Assembly (NCBI RefSeq): GCF_014842925.1
Contig: NZ_JACYXJ010000003.1
Location: forward strand, 620,001-684,000
Length of the DNA stretch: 64,000 nt
Origin: Roseibium polysiphoniae
GTDB taxonomy: Bacteria; Pseudomonadota; Alphaproteobacteria; Rhizobiales; Stappiaceae
Direction of reading: 5' to 3'
The first letter of the stretch is position 1. The number at the start of each line of letters is the position of its first letter. The notes below the pieces were generated by a model. It had not been told where the DNA came from. It searched no databases and saw only the letters and a program-made list of their open reading frames with translations. Below are positions 51,973 through 62,540 of the stretch, piece after piece. The position numbers and the translations under genes were made by a program.

Positions 51973-52361
51973 AGGTAAGCTTGCCTATGCCCGGGCAGAA
52001 ACTTGGGAAGTTGACCGCAGCAATGTGCATTAGAATTGGTTCCGCGACCAAAAAGCGGCCGATTGCGTATCTCAGCAAGCCGAAGCCTTCAAGCTACAGG
52101 GTGGATTCCGTTCATGTTCCTTGGTATCGCTAGCACCTTATTGTTCCGATGCTGGGGTCTCTACGCTGGTAATAGGGAGCAAGAAATAAGCCTTTTTGTT
52201 TGAAATTGTTAATACGAAAATGGTGGGAGTCAGTTTACTTTGGTGCATGCGAATTGGTTTTGGAAAATAGTTTGAGCTTTTTCGTAACCTCTGTGAATCT
52301 CAGCGTCTAAAAAGACTGTACGACCCTTGGCGCTAATGCCTAGTTAGACTGAAAGAAATGA
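51973..52361. other. A/T-rich intergenic region before rfbC
   Basis: 390 bp without a credible gene; one 82-codon frame (51885-52133) begins in IS sequence and has no family features. It probably holds the promoter for the rhamnose operon. Confidence 0.5.
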
Positions 52362-52934
52362 ATGGTTGCTGTAAAAGAATTATCTATACCCGCTGTCAAA
52401 ATTATAGTGCTTAGCAAACATAATGATGAGCGAGGGTTCTTTTCGGAAGCCTACAATAAGCGCTGCTTTTCAAATGCTGGCATAGACATAGACTTTGTTC
52501 AGGATAACCATGCTTTTTCGGCAAAGAAAGGAACGGTGCGCGGTTTGCATTTTCAAATTCCCCCGTTTGCTCAGGACAAGCTCATTCGCGTTGTTAGCGG
52601 CTCGATTCTTGATGTTGTCGTGGATCTCAGAACAGGGTCTTCGACCTATGGTCAACATGTTTCCACGCTGTTGTGTGCTCGTGGCGGGAACCAGATTCTC
52701 GTGCCGGTCGGATTCGCTCACGGGATGGTGACCTTGGAGCCAGACACGGAAATTTTGTACAAGGTATCCAATTATTACTCACCGTCGCATGACAGAGGGG
52801 TTTTGTGGAACGATCCGGAACTCGCCATCGATTGGGGGGTGTCTGGTGCAGACGCTCATTTGTCAAAAAAGGACAAAAACCAACCTAGGCTTTCGGAACT
52901 GCCTGCCTATTTCACACGTTCAGGGGAAGAGTAG
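52362..52934 (+). CDS. rfbC: dTDP-4-dehydrorhamnose 3,5-epimerase
   Basis: A 190-residue cupin epimerase. KGTVRGLHFQIPP contains the catalytic histidine region, and RVVSGSILDVVVDLR is the core strand. It converts dTDP-4-keto-6-deoxyglucose to the rhamnose-configured ketone. First gene of the operon rfbC-rfbB-rfbD-rfbA, 3 nt from rfbB. Confidence 0.94.
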   Translation: MVAVKELSIPAVKIIVLSKHNDERGFFSEAYNKRCFSNAGIDIDFVQDNHAFSAKKGTVRGLHFQIPPFAQDKLIRVVSGSILDVVVDLRTGSSTYGQHVSTLLCARGGNQILVPVGFAHGMVTLEPDTEILYKVSNYYSPSHDRGVLWNDPELAIDWGVSGADAHLSKKDKNQPRLSELPAYFTRSGEE

Positions 52935-52937
52935 GCT

Positions 52938-54026
52938 ATGAAGGTCGTTGTCACAGGCGGAGCGGGATTTATCGGATCGGCGGTCGTCCGAAAGCTCGTT
53001 CTTCAGGAAAATGTCGATGTGATCACAGTCGACAGCCTCACCTATGCTGGAAACCTGAACTCCCTATCGCTAGTTGAAAATAAGCCCAATCACAAGTTCA
53101 TCCGTGCCGATATCCGCGACGGTGAAGCGATGGCCGATCTTCTAGCCCGGGAACAACCCAAGGCCATCATGCATCTTGCCGCCGAAAGCCACGTCGACCG
53201 TTCTATCGACGGGCCCGCTGCATTCATCGACACAAATATCATTGGAACCTACCGCCTGTTGGAAGCGGTGCGCGATTACTGGGAAAATCTGTCGGCCGCG
53301 CGCCAGAACGCGTTCCGATTCCATCATATTTCAACGGACGAGGTTTACGGTTCGCTAGGGCCAGTCGGCGCATTTAGGGAATCCTCGCCTTATGCGCCCA
53401 ATTCGCCGTATTCGGCGTCGAAAGCGGCATCGGACCATTTGGTACGTGCCTGGCACCACACGTACGGCCTGCCGGTCGTAACGACCAACTGTTCAAACAA
53501 TTACGGCCCTTATCATTTTCCCGAAAAGCTCATTCCTTTGATGATCCTTAATGGCCTAGAGGGCAAGGCGTTGCCGGTCTATGGAACGGGCGAGAATATA
53601 AGGGACTGGCTGTTCGTCGAAGACCATGCTGATGCTCTGTGGCAGGTTGTCATCAACGGTACGCCGGGCGAGGTTTATAATATCGGCGGTGAAGCTGAAC
53701 GGACAAATATTGCCGTCGTTCAAATGATTTGTGATTTGCTCGATGAATTTGTTCCGGCTGAACAGCCGAGGCGTGAACTGATTACTTATGTCGCCGACCG
53801 ACCGGGTCACGACGCGCGCTATGCTATGGAAATTTCGAAGATAACAAGGGAACTCGGTTGGCGGCCGAAGCATACGTTTGAAAGTGGATTGCGGCAAACC
53901 GTTGTCTGGTATCTGGAAAACCGATCCTGGTGGGAAGCGACCCGGAGTGGTCAATATGCTAGAGACAGGCTAGGCCTCGGGTCGAACTCCCATAGCGCGC
54001 CGCTAGTTCCCTTAAGGAGCCACTAG
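52938..54026 (+). CDS. rfbB: dTDP-glucose 4,6-dehydratase
   Basis: A 362-residue extended SDR enzyme: GGAGFIG binds NAD, STDEVYG and YSASKAASD supply the catalytic Thr/Asp/Glu and Tyr-x3-Lys. It makes dTDP-4-keto-6-deoxyglucose. Slightly long at the C-terminus but otherwise typical. It is 2 nt from rfbD. Confidence 0.95.
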   Translation: MKVVVTGGAGFIGSAVVRKLVLQENVDVITVDSLTYAGNLNSLSLVENKPNHKFIRADIRDGEAMADLLAREQPKAIMHLAAESHVDRSIDGPAAFIDTNIIGTYRLLEAVRDYWENLSAARQNAFRFHHISTDEVYGSLGPVGAFRESSPYAPNSPYSASKAASDHLVRAWHHTYGLPVVTTNCSNNYGPYHFPEKLIPLMILNGLEGKALPVYGTGENIRDWLFVEDHADALWQVVINGTPGEVYNIGGEAERTNIAVVQMICDLLDEFVPAEQPRRELITYVADRPGHDARYAMEISKITRELGWRPKHTFESGLRQTVVWYLENRSWWEATRSGQYARDRLGLGSNSHSAPLVPLRSH

Positions 54027-54028
54027 TC

Positions 54029-54952
54029 GTGGAAGTCCTTGTAACAGGCGCTGAAGGACAGCTCGGCTTCGAGGTTGCAGGCCTTTGTCGCGAGCGTGGT
54101 TTGACTGTTGCTGCATTGGCTCATCGAGATCTTGATATCACCGACCGTAAATCGATCGACGCCGCCATATCCCGGTACAGGCCGAAGGTGATCGTCAACG
54201 CAGCTGCTTTTACTGCGGTGGATAAGGCGGAGGCCGACAGAAATATGGCTTTCGCCGTCAATCGAGACGGCGCGGGCGATTTAGCGATCAAAGCGGCGGA
54301 AGTCGACGCATCGATCATTCACATATCGACCGATTATGTTTTTGACGGCAGCAAAAAGAGCCCGTATTCCGAGGACGATCCAGTGGCACCTTTAGGTATT
54401 TACGGTCATAGCAAAGCGGCGGGCGAAAATGCCGTGCGCACCTCGAACGGTCAGCATGTTATTCTCCGAACTGCTTGGGTCTATGGCATGCGCGGCAAGA
54501 ATTTTGTGAAAACGATGCTGCGGCTCGGGGCCGATCAGAAAGAAATTTCTGTGGTCAATGACCAATGGGGGTGCCCGACCTACGCTAGGGATTTGGCCGA
54601 GGTGATTGCACAGTTAAGCGCGCGCCTGCTGTCGGGTAGCTTCAATCCCACCGGCTATGGAACGTTTCATTGTGCCGGCGGCGGTGGCGTCAGCTGGTAT
54701 GGATTTGCAGAAGAAATTTTTAGGCTCGCAGCCGAACGAGTCCGGGAGGACTTGCTTGTCAAGGCAGTCTCATCATCAGGCTTTCCGGCGATCGTCCGGC
54801 GGCCCGCCAACTCGATTCTCGATTGCGGCCATCTGGAACGGATCCATGGTCTAAAATTAAGGCCTTGGGACGTGGCTTTAGCTGATATGCTTGGCCGGTT
54901 CCAATTACATGATCGCCCCGGGCTCCATTTCGAGCCGGGCTCAATTGTCTAA
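54029..54952 (+). CDS. rfbD: dTDP-4-dehydrorhamnose reductase
   Basis: A 307-residue SDR-type reductase with TGAEGQLGFEV at the N-terminus and YGHSKAAGE as the Tyr-x3-Lys. It makes dTDP-L-rhamnose, the product of the operon. It starts at GTG, with AAGGAG 8 nt upstream. Confidence 0.93.
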   Translation: MEVLVTGAEGQLGFEVAGLCRERGLTVAALAHRDLDITDRKSIDAAISRYRPKVIVNAAAFTAVDKAEADRNMAFAVNRDGAGDLAIKAAEVDASIIHISTDYVFDGSKKSPYSEDDPVAPLGIYGHSKAAGENAVRTSNGQHVILRTAWVYGMRGKNFVKTMLRLGADQKEISVVNDQWGCPTYARDLAEVIAQLSARLLSGSFNPTGYGTFHCAGGGGVSWYGFAEEIFRLAAERVREDLLVKAVSSSGFPAIVRRPANSILDCGHLERIHGLKLRPWDVALADMLGRFQLHDRPGLHFEPGSIV

Positions 54953-54967
54953 AGTGGAGCGGGTGCG

Positions 54968-55834
54968 ATGAAGGGCATTATACTTGCTGGAGGAAGCGGG
55001 ACACGCCTCTTTCCGATAACACGCAGTATCTCCAAACAGCTACTGCCAGTCTATGACAAGCCAATGATCTATTATCCGATCAGCGTCCTGATGCTTGCTG
55101 GTATCCGGGATATTCTTGTCATCACGACTCCGCACGACAGCTCGGCTTTTCAAATGTTGTTGGAGGACGGATCGCACTGGGGGATCAACATAAGCTATGC
55201 GGTTCAGCCAAGTCCTGATGGGCTTGCACAGGCATTTCTGATTGGAGAAGACTTCATAAGCGGTGACAGTTGTTGTCTTGTCCTTGGTGACAACATCTTT
55301 TTTGGACATGGTTTGACGGATAAGCTCGCTCACGCTGTTCAAAGACCCTCAGGAGCAACGATTTTCGGTTACGAGGTAACCGATCCCGAGCGCTATGGGG
55401 TTGTGACGTTCGACGCGAACGGTCTTGCGACATCGATCGTGGAGAAACCGAAGGCTGCAAAATCTCCTTGGGCAGTCACGGGTCTCTATTTTTATGATAA
55501 GGATGTCGTTTCCATTGCTAAGGAGGTTCGGCCAAGTTCCCGGGGCGAGCTGGAGATCACCGATGTCAACACTCGCTACTTGGAACGCGGGGACCTGAAT
55601 GTTGAACAGTTGGGCAGAGGATATGCTTGGTTCGACACAGGCACTCATGACAGCCTAGTTGAGTCCGCGGTTTTTGTTCAAACGATTGAAAAACGTCAGG
55701 GCCACCGGATCGCAGTTCCAGAGGAGATAGCCTTTTTGAAAGGCTGGATCGGCAAGAGCGATTTGGAGCGAATGGGACAAGAGCTGTCGAAGAACGGATA
55801 CGGTAGGTACCTTCTGAAGGTCGCACACGAATGA
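54968..55834 (+). CDS. rfbA: glucose-1-phosphate thymidylyltransferase
   Basis: A 288-residue nucleotidyltransferase: [12 protein letters not shown] is the signature, with [10 protein letters not shown] and [12 protein letters not shown]. It forms dTDP-glucose, the first step of the pathway, and completes the four-gene rhamnose operon. Confidence 0.95.
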   Translation: MKGIILAGGSGTRLFPITRSISKQLLPVYDKPMIYYPISVLMLAGIRDILVITTPHDSSAFQMLLEDGSHWGINISYAVQPSPDGLAQAFLIGEDFISGDSCCLVLGDNIFFGHGLTDKLAHAVQRPSGATIFGYEVTDPERYGVVTFDANGLATSIVEKPKAAKSPWAVTGLYFYDKDVVSIAKEVRPSSRGELEITDVNTRYLERGDLNVEQLGRGYAWFDTGTHDSLVESAVFVQTIEKRQGHRIAVPEEIAFLKGWIGKSDLERMGQELSKNGYGRYLLKVAHE

Positions 55835-55908
55835 GACCGGTATTGTGAGCCGTAAAATCGCCGGTGCGCAATAAAAAGCGCTTCAGGCTATCAATCGCGA
55901 GATATTAG

Positions 55909-57123
55909 ATGCGGGGCTTGAAAGAACTGGTCCGTCGCTTCGGTTTGAGGGGGAATTTGAACCGTCGCGCGCTACGTACCGACATAGAAAAAAAACTTGG
56001 CGTCTATCGCAATCTCCTGGACGTTCAGTCTCAACCTGACCGCGTTCCTGCGCGGCCTGTAGATTACGGTCGTCTGCAAATAACCTGGATTATCCCTGAT
56101 TTTTCACCCGGCGCCGGCGGACATATGACAATCTTCCGTATCGCGCGCTTGTTGGAAGAATTCGGTCACGAGATTAGGTTCCTCATTCACAACCCGGTCC
56201 GCCATCGCAGCGGGGCGTCAGCTCGGCACACAATCAATCGGCACTTCCAGCCGTTTCAGGGGCACGTGGCGATTTTGGACCACGATTTGCCTGAATTGGA
56301 AGGTGACGCCTTGATCGCCACAAATTGGTCTACCTGCTATCCAGCGAATGCGATGGGTGGCTTTTTTCGGAAGTTCTACTTTGTGCAGGACTATGAGGCC
56401 ATGTTCTATCCTGCGGGGTCCGACGCTCTGCTGACAGACGTCACTTACCGGTTCGATTTCGATTGCTTATGTGCCGGCGAGTGGCTCAGGCGAATTATGA
56501 TGGAAAAATTCGGCCGGTGGGCGGCGTCATTTCCACTTGCCGTAGATCATGCCGTTTATAGCATTGACGAAGACTTTGAGCGCAAAGCCGATCTAATTGC
56601 AGTCTATGCCCGGTCAGGAACGCCGCGCCGCGCTGTGGAACTCGCAATTTTGGGCCTAGAGGCATTACATCGGCGCGGAGTGGAATTCGAGGTCGGCTTT
56701 TTTGGCGGTCGCAAGGGAAGTTTCGAAGTACCTTTTCCCTATAGGAATTACGGGACCGTCAAAAATGAGAGCCTAGCGAATATTTATCGTCAGGCATCAA
56801 TCGGTCTTGTGTTTTCGGCAACCAATCACTCGCTGGTGAACCAGGAAATGATGGCGTGCGGCTTACCTGTGGTAGACCTCGATATTGATACCGTTCGAAG
56901 CATTTTCGCGGAAGGCGTTCTGGAGTTCGCAGCGCCGACACCTGCTGGAATAGCGGATGCTCTTCAAATACTGCTGGAAAACCCGGCAAGACGCGACGAG
57001 CTCCGACGGAAAGCCCTTCAACGAATAGGCCGTGTTAGTTGGCCGGAAAGCGCGCGGGTTGTCGAAACGGCAATCAAGGAACGCGTCACAAAGGCCGTCG
57101 AAGCAAGCCAAATCTCAAAATAG
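55909..57123 (+). CDS. glycosyltransferase, WsaF-like (putative rhamnosyltransferase)
   Basis: A 404-residue protein of the GT4-like class. WIIPDFSPGAGGHMTIFRIA is the N-terminal donor-domain loop and ASIGLVFSATNHSLVNQEMM the C-terminal one, the layout seen in WsaF-type rhamnosyltransferases. It follows rfbA after 74 bp. The nearby dTDP-rhamnose genes suggest rhamnose as donor sugar; this is inference. Confidence 0.8.
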   Translation: MRGLKELVRRFGLRGNLNRRALRTDIEKKLGVYRNLLDVQSQPDRVPARPVDYGRLQITWIIPDFSPGAGGHMTIFRIARLLEEFGHEIRFLIHNPVRHRSGASARHTINRHFQPFQGHVAILDHDLPELEGDALIATNWSTCYPANAMGGFFRKFYFVQDYEAMFYPAGSDALLTDVTYRFDFDCLCAGEWLRRIMMEKFGRWAASFPLAVDHAVYSIDEDFERKADLIAVYARSGTPRRAVELAILGLEALHRRGVEFEVGFFGGRKGSFEVPFPYRNYGTVKNESLANIYRQASIGLVFSATNHSLVNQEMMACGLPVVDLDIDTVRSIFAEGVLEFAAPTPAGIADALQILLENPARRDELRRKALQRIGRVSWPESARVVETAIKERVTKAVEASQISK

Positions 57124-57214
57124 CCTAGCCACCGCCACGTCCTAGATTCCTATTCGTGCTCTGGAACAGCCGGTTGTGGCTAGAATGGACAAAGAGCTGG
57201 ACGGCAGGGCTCCT

Positions 57215-59650
57215 TTATCGTGATGCAAAGCGCCGCCAAAGAACCAGTGGCAGCGTTTCGGCTTGCACAGCGTGCCTATGCAAGCGCATAAGGCGCAATT
57301 TCACGAGAGATAAGGCGAGCCGAGCCCATTTCACTTCTTTGTATCCCAAGGGCTGGGTGCTGGCTTCCAGATCGACATAGTCGAAAGGGGAGGCGTATGA
57401 ATTCGAAAGCATTCGGATGCGTGTGCCAATTTGGTCCTCGAGCCGCGAAAGTGCCTCTTGTTCGCCAGTCATCGATTTCGGATCGACCTTGCAGCGAGTT
57501 TTGACCTCCACGTTTTCATACTGGTGGCTAACAATCCCCGAATTGAGGGGCCGATTGCGGCGCGGGATCCGTTTGACCTCGCTAAACAGCAAAAAATAGA
57601 TCTGGGGGATGATCCTGCCGAATCGCGATGCGGTGCCGTATTTCCAGAAGCTTTTTCCGATTTCCCGGCGAGCTGTTTTATAGTTCGTAAGCCAATGACC
57701 GCTCTTCTTATTGCCCAATGAAATCATTTCAGACGACCCCAAGTCCGATACATTACGCAATTGAAGGAAAATTTCTGCTTCGTCTTTACTGGGAAAGCGG
57801 ACCAGACGGTTCAAGGCTTCGAGTGCATAGGAACGAGTGTCATCTGCCCGAATTCCGGCGAGTGCTGCGGTCGTGGCATAGTGGTCAGCATATTCGAAGA
57901 GCGCCATTTGAATATGGCACAGGAACGGATCATCTTCGGCCTCAAATATCCGGCTTTCTAAGGAATCTGATTTGAAGACAGGCTCTACAGTGCCGTCTTC
58001 CGCTTGTTCGTAGCCGAGAACGGTGCCGTGCGGAGAACGCACAACGGCTTCGAACAGTTGAGGAAATAGTAGGCAAGCTTGGGCGTACCAATCCAATTGG
58101 CATTCATCGGCGAGCACAGGCTCGATCCAGTTTCGAGATGTCTTGCGCCAATGCGCTGGCAAACGGGTACCCATGTAGAAGCCGAAGATTTGCGGGGCAT
58201 CGGATCTATGCTTGATCGCTTCGTGGAGGAATTCCTGTATCCGTCCCGACCAACCGACATCTATAAGTGCAACTCGGCTATGGTTGAAAAATCCAAGCCC
58301 GTCCAAATATCGTCCCAGAAGCGCATTGGAGGCAGAGTGCTTCGCCTGAATGGCTTTCGAGATCCGCGGGTCCTCGAGCAATCTTTGAAAAGGCGGCCAG
58401 TCGCGGAAAAATGGTGGCAATGGTGATCTCACATCCTCAATCCCATGGCTTGCCGAAATCTTCGACAATTCATCGGCCGACAATTGCAGGAACGACAACA
58501 GGTTGACAATCGTCGGCGGCCCGTTTGCTGCGGTTGCCGAAAGTTCGCGCAAGCCAAAGTGTCTAGCAGATGCAGTCAATGCCGATAGGCGTGAAATTGG
58601 TAGGTAGTCGGCGGTCGGTTTGGGACCATCATTGAAAACAAGCGGCGCAAGACGATTGAAAAGTTCCTTTAGAACATAGCCTTCTCGCGCGCAGAAATAT
58701 ATTTTTTCGATTCCGTGGTCCCGACATCGCTCCGCAACCTTATGGATGAAATAGCTAAATATTGGGCCTAGCAGGCGCAGTGTTACGGCGTGTTCTCGGG
58801 TTCCGATTTCACCGGCCATTGCTTGAGCGGAAAGTGCAGCCAGATACCCGCCCCAATCTCGATGTTTTTTTACTGCCGAAAATGCCAAGTCCATGCGCGA
58901 ACGTCGCTGCAAAAAGCCCTTGTCCTCGATCACAATGGCGTTCAGCCCAGATTTTTTCGCCATTTCGCCATCGGCATGCTTATTGTCGCCAATGTGCAAA
59001 ATGCGGCCCAGTTCAGCACATTCCAGCCTAGCGACTTTCTTGAATAGGTTGCCTGTTCGTTTCAATAGGCCATGGTCGCCGGAAACATAGCCAGCATCGA
59101 AGAAATGCAGTAAACCACAAGCGGCCAGTATCCGTGAGACGCACCGGTCGCCGATATACATGTCGGAAATGTATATGATACGGCACTGTCTTTGTTTGAG
59201 ATCTTCTAGCAATTCTAGCACATGCGGCGCAGCATAGGTTGTTCGGATTTCAATTTGCTCGAAATAGGCCTCGATCGCCTTGCTGAGCTGGTCGCGCAGC
59301 CGTTGGTTGGCATGGTCTTCGAGCACCTCGTCGATCCACAAGGCATATAGTTCTGATGTGTTCGCCTCTTGATCCAGCCCCTGGCGCGTATTGCTCTCGC
59401 AGCTGGTGCGATAGGCCTTGGTGAAAGACGATAAGGCCTGTTGCTTCTGCTGGAGGCCGCGTGACTCGATATGTTGGTCAAGCCATCGTGCAGCGCCCGC
59501 CAACACAAGGTCCGGACTGACACGGCGCTGCAGGAGCGTATCGAATACGTCGAATGAAACAGTTGGTACTTTGCCTGAAGAAATTTCCTCGTCTACGAAC
59601 TGCAAAATATGATGGAACGCGTCCCGGTAATCGGTATGTATCTTAAGCAT
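57215..59650 (-). CDS. HAD-superfamily protein with large C-terminal region (COG5610-like)
   Basis: An 811-residue protein. Residues 1-270 contain a HAD hydrolase domain: VSFDVFDTLL (nucleophile motif), IYISDMYIGD (motif II/III area) and HIGDNKHADGEMAKKSG (motif IV). The remaining 540 residues have no domain I can name but include short conserved-looking parts (YFCAREGYVLKELF). This build resembles predicted HAD hydrolases of polysaccharide loci. The ATG at 59650 overlaps the upstream glycosyltransferase by 8 nt. Confidence 0.75.
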   Translation of the reverse strand: MLKIHTDYRDAFHHILQFVDEEISSGKVPTVSFDVFDTLLQRRVSPDLVLAGAARWLDQHIESRGLQQKQQALSSFTKAYRTSCESNTRQGLDQEANTSELYALWIDEVLEDHANQRLRDQLSKAIEAYFEQIEIRTTYAAPHVLELLEDLKQRQCRIIYISDMYIGDRCVSRILAACGLLHFFDAGYVSGDHGLLKRTGNLFKKVARLECAELGRILHIGDNKHADGEMAKKSGLNAIVIEDKGFLQRRSRMDLAFSAVKKHRDWGGYLAALSAQAMAGEIGTREHAVTLRLLGPIFSYFIHKVAERCRDHGIEKIYFCAREGYVLKELFNRLAPLVFNDGPKPTADYLPISRLSALTASARHFGLRELSATAANGPPTIVNLLSFLQLSADELSKISASHGIEDVRSPLPPFFRDWPPFQRLLEDPRISKAIQAKHSASNALLGRYLDGLGFFNHSRVALIDVGWSGRIQEFLHEAIKHRSDAPQIFGFYMGTRLPAHWRKTSRNWIEPVLADECQLDWYAQACLLFPQLFEAVVRSPHGTVLGYEQAEDGTVEPVFKSDSLESRIFEAEDDPFLCHIQMALFEYADHYATTAALAGIRADDTRSYALEALNRLVRFPSKDEAEIFLQLRNVSDLGSSEMISLGNKKSGHWLTNYKTARREIGKSFWKYGTASRFGRIIPQIYFLLFSEVKRIPRRNRPLNSGIVSHQYENVEVKTRCKVDPKSMTGEQEALSRLEDQIGTRIRMLSNSYASPFDYVDLEASTQPLGYKEVKWARLALSLVKLRLMRLHRHAVQAETLPLVLWRRFASR

Positions 59651-61133
59651 TGGAAGGTCCGATGGGCCTTTTACGATCCTTAGTGGCATTCTCAGCGACG
59701 AGCCGACGATAAAGCCACAAATGCTCGCGGAGCATTTTGGCTTGAGCGAAGCGGGCGACGGCAGCGTCCCGAGCCTGAGCGGACCAGTTGTCAAAATCGC
59801 CATTTTCCCAGGCCTGGGCTATCGCGGCAGCCAACTGTTCGATATCGCCTTGGGGAGCCAGATATCCAGTCTTGCCCTGGGATACCTGTTCCGGGATCCC
59901 GCCGGTCGCAAATCCAACAACACTGGTTCCCGATGCGAGCGCTTCGATAACGGACAGCGGCTGATTGTCCGCGGTCGAACAAAACAGGAAAACATCGGCC
60001 ACGCTATAAAACCGGTTAAGCTGCGACCGATCTGAAATATAGCCCACCGCGAGGTAGTCGAAGCCCGAAAGCTTTTCGAAAAATGCATCATCGGCGTTAC
60101 CCATGACAACTAGGAATGGGTCGATATGCCTTAATCTTTCAATAGTCTCGAGTGCAAACCGAACGCCTTTGCGTGGATCTACGATATTGCCGGCGGAAAG
60201 TAGGAACACCGGCCGTCCATTTTGTATCCCCATCTCGGCACGAAGTTTGGTCTTGTTCAGTGGTCGGTAAAAATCGGTATCAATCGAGTTGCTGATAACA
60301 AGCGGCCGCTTCTTGAAGATCATGCTACTCATAGCCATGTCGGCCATCCATTCCGATGGCGTAATGGCGGTTACATTGCCCTCCTGCACGTAGCTTTTAA
60401 TCCTGCGCATGAGCTGTGTGTTGTCGCGCTTGGTGTCGATTGGCCACTGGCCGATTTGCGGACAGTCGCCGCACCCGCGGGCGCGTGCAAAATGCCCACA
60501 CCCCATTGGATAGATACAGCCTCCGGTGAAGGGAGAGCAATCGTGTAGTGTCCAAACCACAGGCTTATGCCTGGCCAAGTACGCCAAGGTTAACGGCGAG
60601 ATCGCCGATGACAGGTCGTGAAAGTGAAAGAGATCATAATTTTTTAGCAGCCCCATTTGAAGCATCGGCCACAATTCGAAAGGGACTAATTCGGGAAAAC
60701 CCGCTTTCTTTTGGCGATGGTGAAGTTTGCGCAGCAATCCCCCGTGCTTGCCATAAAGCGGGCGTCTGGTTCCCTTGAAACCTTTCCCAGCCCAAGAACA
60801 AAAATGATGGGCATGATGACCGGAATGATTGATGAGCTGAGTAAGCTCTTCAGCGACGCGGCTTGCACCGCCGCCATGACTATCGGCCTTCGAAATGACG
60901 GCGACACGAAGCCTTCGCCGGCGTTCGGGGTGTATTACTCCATCAATGGAATAATCGGAAAGTATGAGAGGTTCTAGAGCATCAATAGGCATGGGAACTC
61001 GGTTGTCTCGCGGCACAACGACGCCATTGAACGGATCGCCAAATCTGGCTCGGCACGATAGCAAACGGTGTATCGGTTGCAACATACATAGATTTGGTGG
61101 CGGTGGGGGGGCCAAAATAATCATCAGCCCCAT
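59643..61133 (-). CDS. GT4-family glycosyltransferase
   Basis: A glycosyltransferase of the GT4 type. The donor-binding segment is VISKADSHGGGASRVAEELT near the N-terminus; SVIEALASGTSVVGFATGG is the canonical C-terminal E-x7-E region. The start is uncertain: ATG at 61133, 61085 or 60992 are possible and none has a strong ribosome site, so the protein is 449-496 residues. It overlaps the HAD gene by 8 nt. Confidence 0.75.
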   Translation of the reverse strand: MGLMIILAPPPPPNLCMLQPIHRLLSCRARFGDPFNGVVVPRDNRVPMPIDALEPLILSDYSIDGVIHPERRRRLRVAVISKADSHGGGASRVAEELTQLINHSGHHAHHFCSWAGKGFKGTRRPLYGKHGGLLRKLHHRQKKAGFPELVPFELWPMLQMGLLKNYDLFHFHDLSSAISPLTLAYLARHKPVVWTLHDCSPFTGGCIYPMGCGHFARARGCGDCPQIGQWPIDTKRDNTQLMRRIKSYVQEGNVTAITPSEWMADMAMSSMIFKKRPLVISNSIDTDFYRPLNKTKLRAEMGIQNGRPVFLLSAGNIVDPRKGVRFALETIERLRHIDPFLVVMGNADDAFFEKLSGFDYLAVGYISDRSQLNRFYSVADVFLFCSTADNQPLSVIEALASGTSVVGFATGGIPEQVSQGKTGYLAPQGDIEQLAAAIAQAWENGDFDNWSAQARDAAVARFAQAKMLREHLWLYRRLVAENATKDRKRPIGPSNA

Positions 61134-61157
61134 TTTTATACCCGTTTGAATCGTAAA

Positions 61158-62354
61158 TTAAGGACGAAAGATGCTCTTCCACCATGCCAGAAACGGATTC
61201 CATTTCAACATTCTTACAAGTCTTTCGAGATCCCGAATTCGGTCTCTCCGCTTGTTGAGTTCCGTTAACCGCTGTTCGGCGGTGGCATAAAGCTCGTTGC
61301 GTTCCTTGCGGGCCTGTTTACGATCTTGCACGACAAGCCTGACGAGTCTCACCAAAGCGTCCTGGTCCAAGTCGCCGACCACAGGCCAGACGGACTGCCC
61401 ATCGAAGGCCTTATCCAAGCGTTTAAAGTCGTTCAGCCCGTAGGCTTCCGCGAGAGCGCAATTGCTTTCGTGCACGTCGGACAAAATCTCGCGACACTGC
61501 GCAAGGCTCAAGAAGCGTTGCTTGGGGACTGGTTCGAATGCTTCGGTGACCTCGTCTAATCGTGGCAGGTCTAGAGGACTCTTCTCTGGATTCTTCTTGT
61601 GCCCCAGATTTAAGCGGCGGATCAGTTCTACTCCAGCTAATGGCGGGCTCTTGTTGATATACACTTCCTTCGCGCTAACCGTGCTCTCAGGCTGAAAATC
61701 CGCAAGCCCGGCATCGTTTAAAAAGGCGTTAATAATCCCCCTTTTTTTCTTTTCAGCGTCGTAGGATCGCACGATCAGGTTTTCTTTCCCGAATGCTTTC
61801 TCCCACGGGGCCAACTGCCGAGTATAATCCAGCTTTTCACGATTTTGGAAAAGCTCGAAGCGGGCAATTGACTCGCTGGCAAGCGTATGCGGACCTTTAA
61901 CAGCTTCAACGTAACAAGATTCTAGCCATTGATCCTGGCGGCGAAGATAGATGGTAACCTTCGCGTCGAATGCCGAAAACATCTTGCGCGTAGCGTCTGC
62001 CACATTGAGCCCTTTGTGCGGTTTGAAAAGAACTTCCGAGGACAGGCAGAAAAAGACCTCGGAGCTAATCACAACCGTGTGGGCGCCTGTCTGCTCGACC
62101 TCCCTGGTCAGCCTTTGCAGGATTTCTTCTTCGGTCGTGAGTTCTGTTTTTGGTCCGATGGACCAAATGCCGTCATGCGGCCCGGCTTCGCAAAAAGGAC
62201 GTGCGAAAATATGGTGGAGGCACGCCTGTTGCATTCCCAAACGCGGATACAGTACACCTCGATCCAAGAGCCGATTACAAGATCGTTCGAGAACCGATTG
62301 GAGCGAAGTCGTACCAGTTTTCGGCGCGCCAATATGCAGGAATAAGCGGGTCAT
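61158..62354 (-). CDS. sulfotransferase family protein
   Basis: A 398-residue protein starting with LHIGAPKTGTTSLQ, the PAPS-binding P-loop-like motif of sulfotransferases (K12, T15, T16). A long charged C-terminal coiled coil follows at residues 340-385. It would transfer sulfate from PAPS to a glycan and suggests a sulfated surface polysaccharide, common in marine bacteria. No PAPS synthesis genes are in the window. Confidence 0.8.
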   Translation of the reverse strand: MTRLFLHIGAPKTGTTSLQSVLERSCNRLLDRGVLYPRLGMQQACLHHIFARPFCEAGPHDGIWSIGPKTELTTEEEILQRLTREVEQTGAHTVVISSEVFFCLSSEVLFKPHKGLNVADATRKMFSAFDAKVTIYLRRQDQWLESCYVEAVKGPHTLASESIARFELFQNREKLDYTRQLAPWEKAFGKENLIVRSYDAEKKKRGIINAFLNDAGLADFQPESTVSAKEVYINKSPPLAGVELIRRLNLGHKKNPEKSPLDLPRLDEVTEAFEPVPKQRFLSLAQCREILSDVHESNCALAEAYGLNDFKRLDKAFDGQSVWPVVGDLDQDALVRLVRLVVQDRKQARKERNELYATAEQRLTELNKRRDRIRDLERLVRMLKWNPFLAWWKSIFRP

Positions 62355-62417
62355 CCGGCTTCACTTAGTTTTGAAAGCCAATTGAAAACTATTTCTTCAA
62401 ACATGTTAAGAACGCCT

Positions 62418-62540
62418 TCAGATACCCTTCATCGTAGCCGCTTCGGGCTTGGTGTCGAAACGTTTGGTGAACGTGTAGTTGTTGTCCCCAGTATCACCTG
62501 AGGGGCGCGAGACTATAACGTGACGGTTGAACGGCGCCAT
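62418..62540 (-). CDS. short open frame overlapping the wbqC-like gene
   Basis: A 40-codon frame starts at an ATG inside the 3' end of the WbqC-like gene and ends in the gap before the sulfotransferase gene. It could be translationally coupled or the remnant of a degraded gene; two frames here look weakly coding. Unproven. Confidence 0.25.
   Translation of the reverse strand: MAPFNRHVIVSRPSGDTGDNNYTFTKRFDTKPEAATMKGI

Noticed and set aside
51885-52133. 82-codon open frame after the IS
   Set aside because: It begins in IS terminal sequence, has no ribosome site and no family features.
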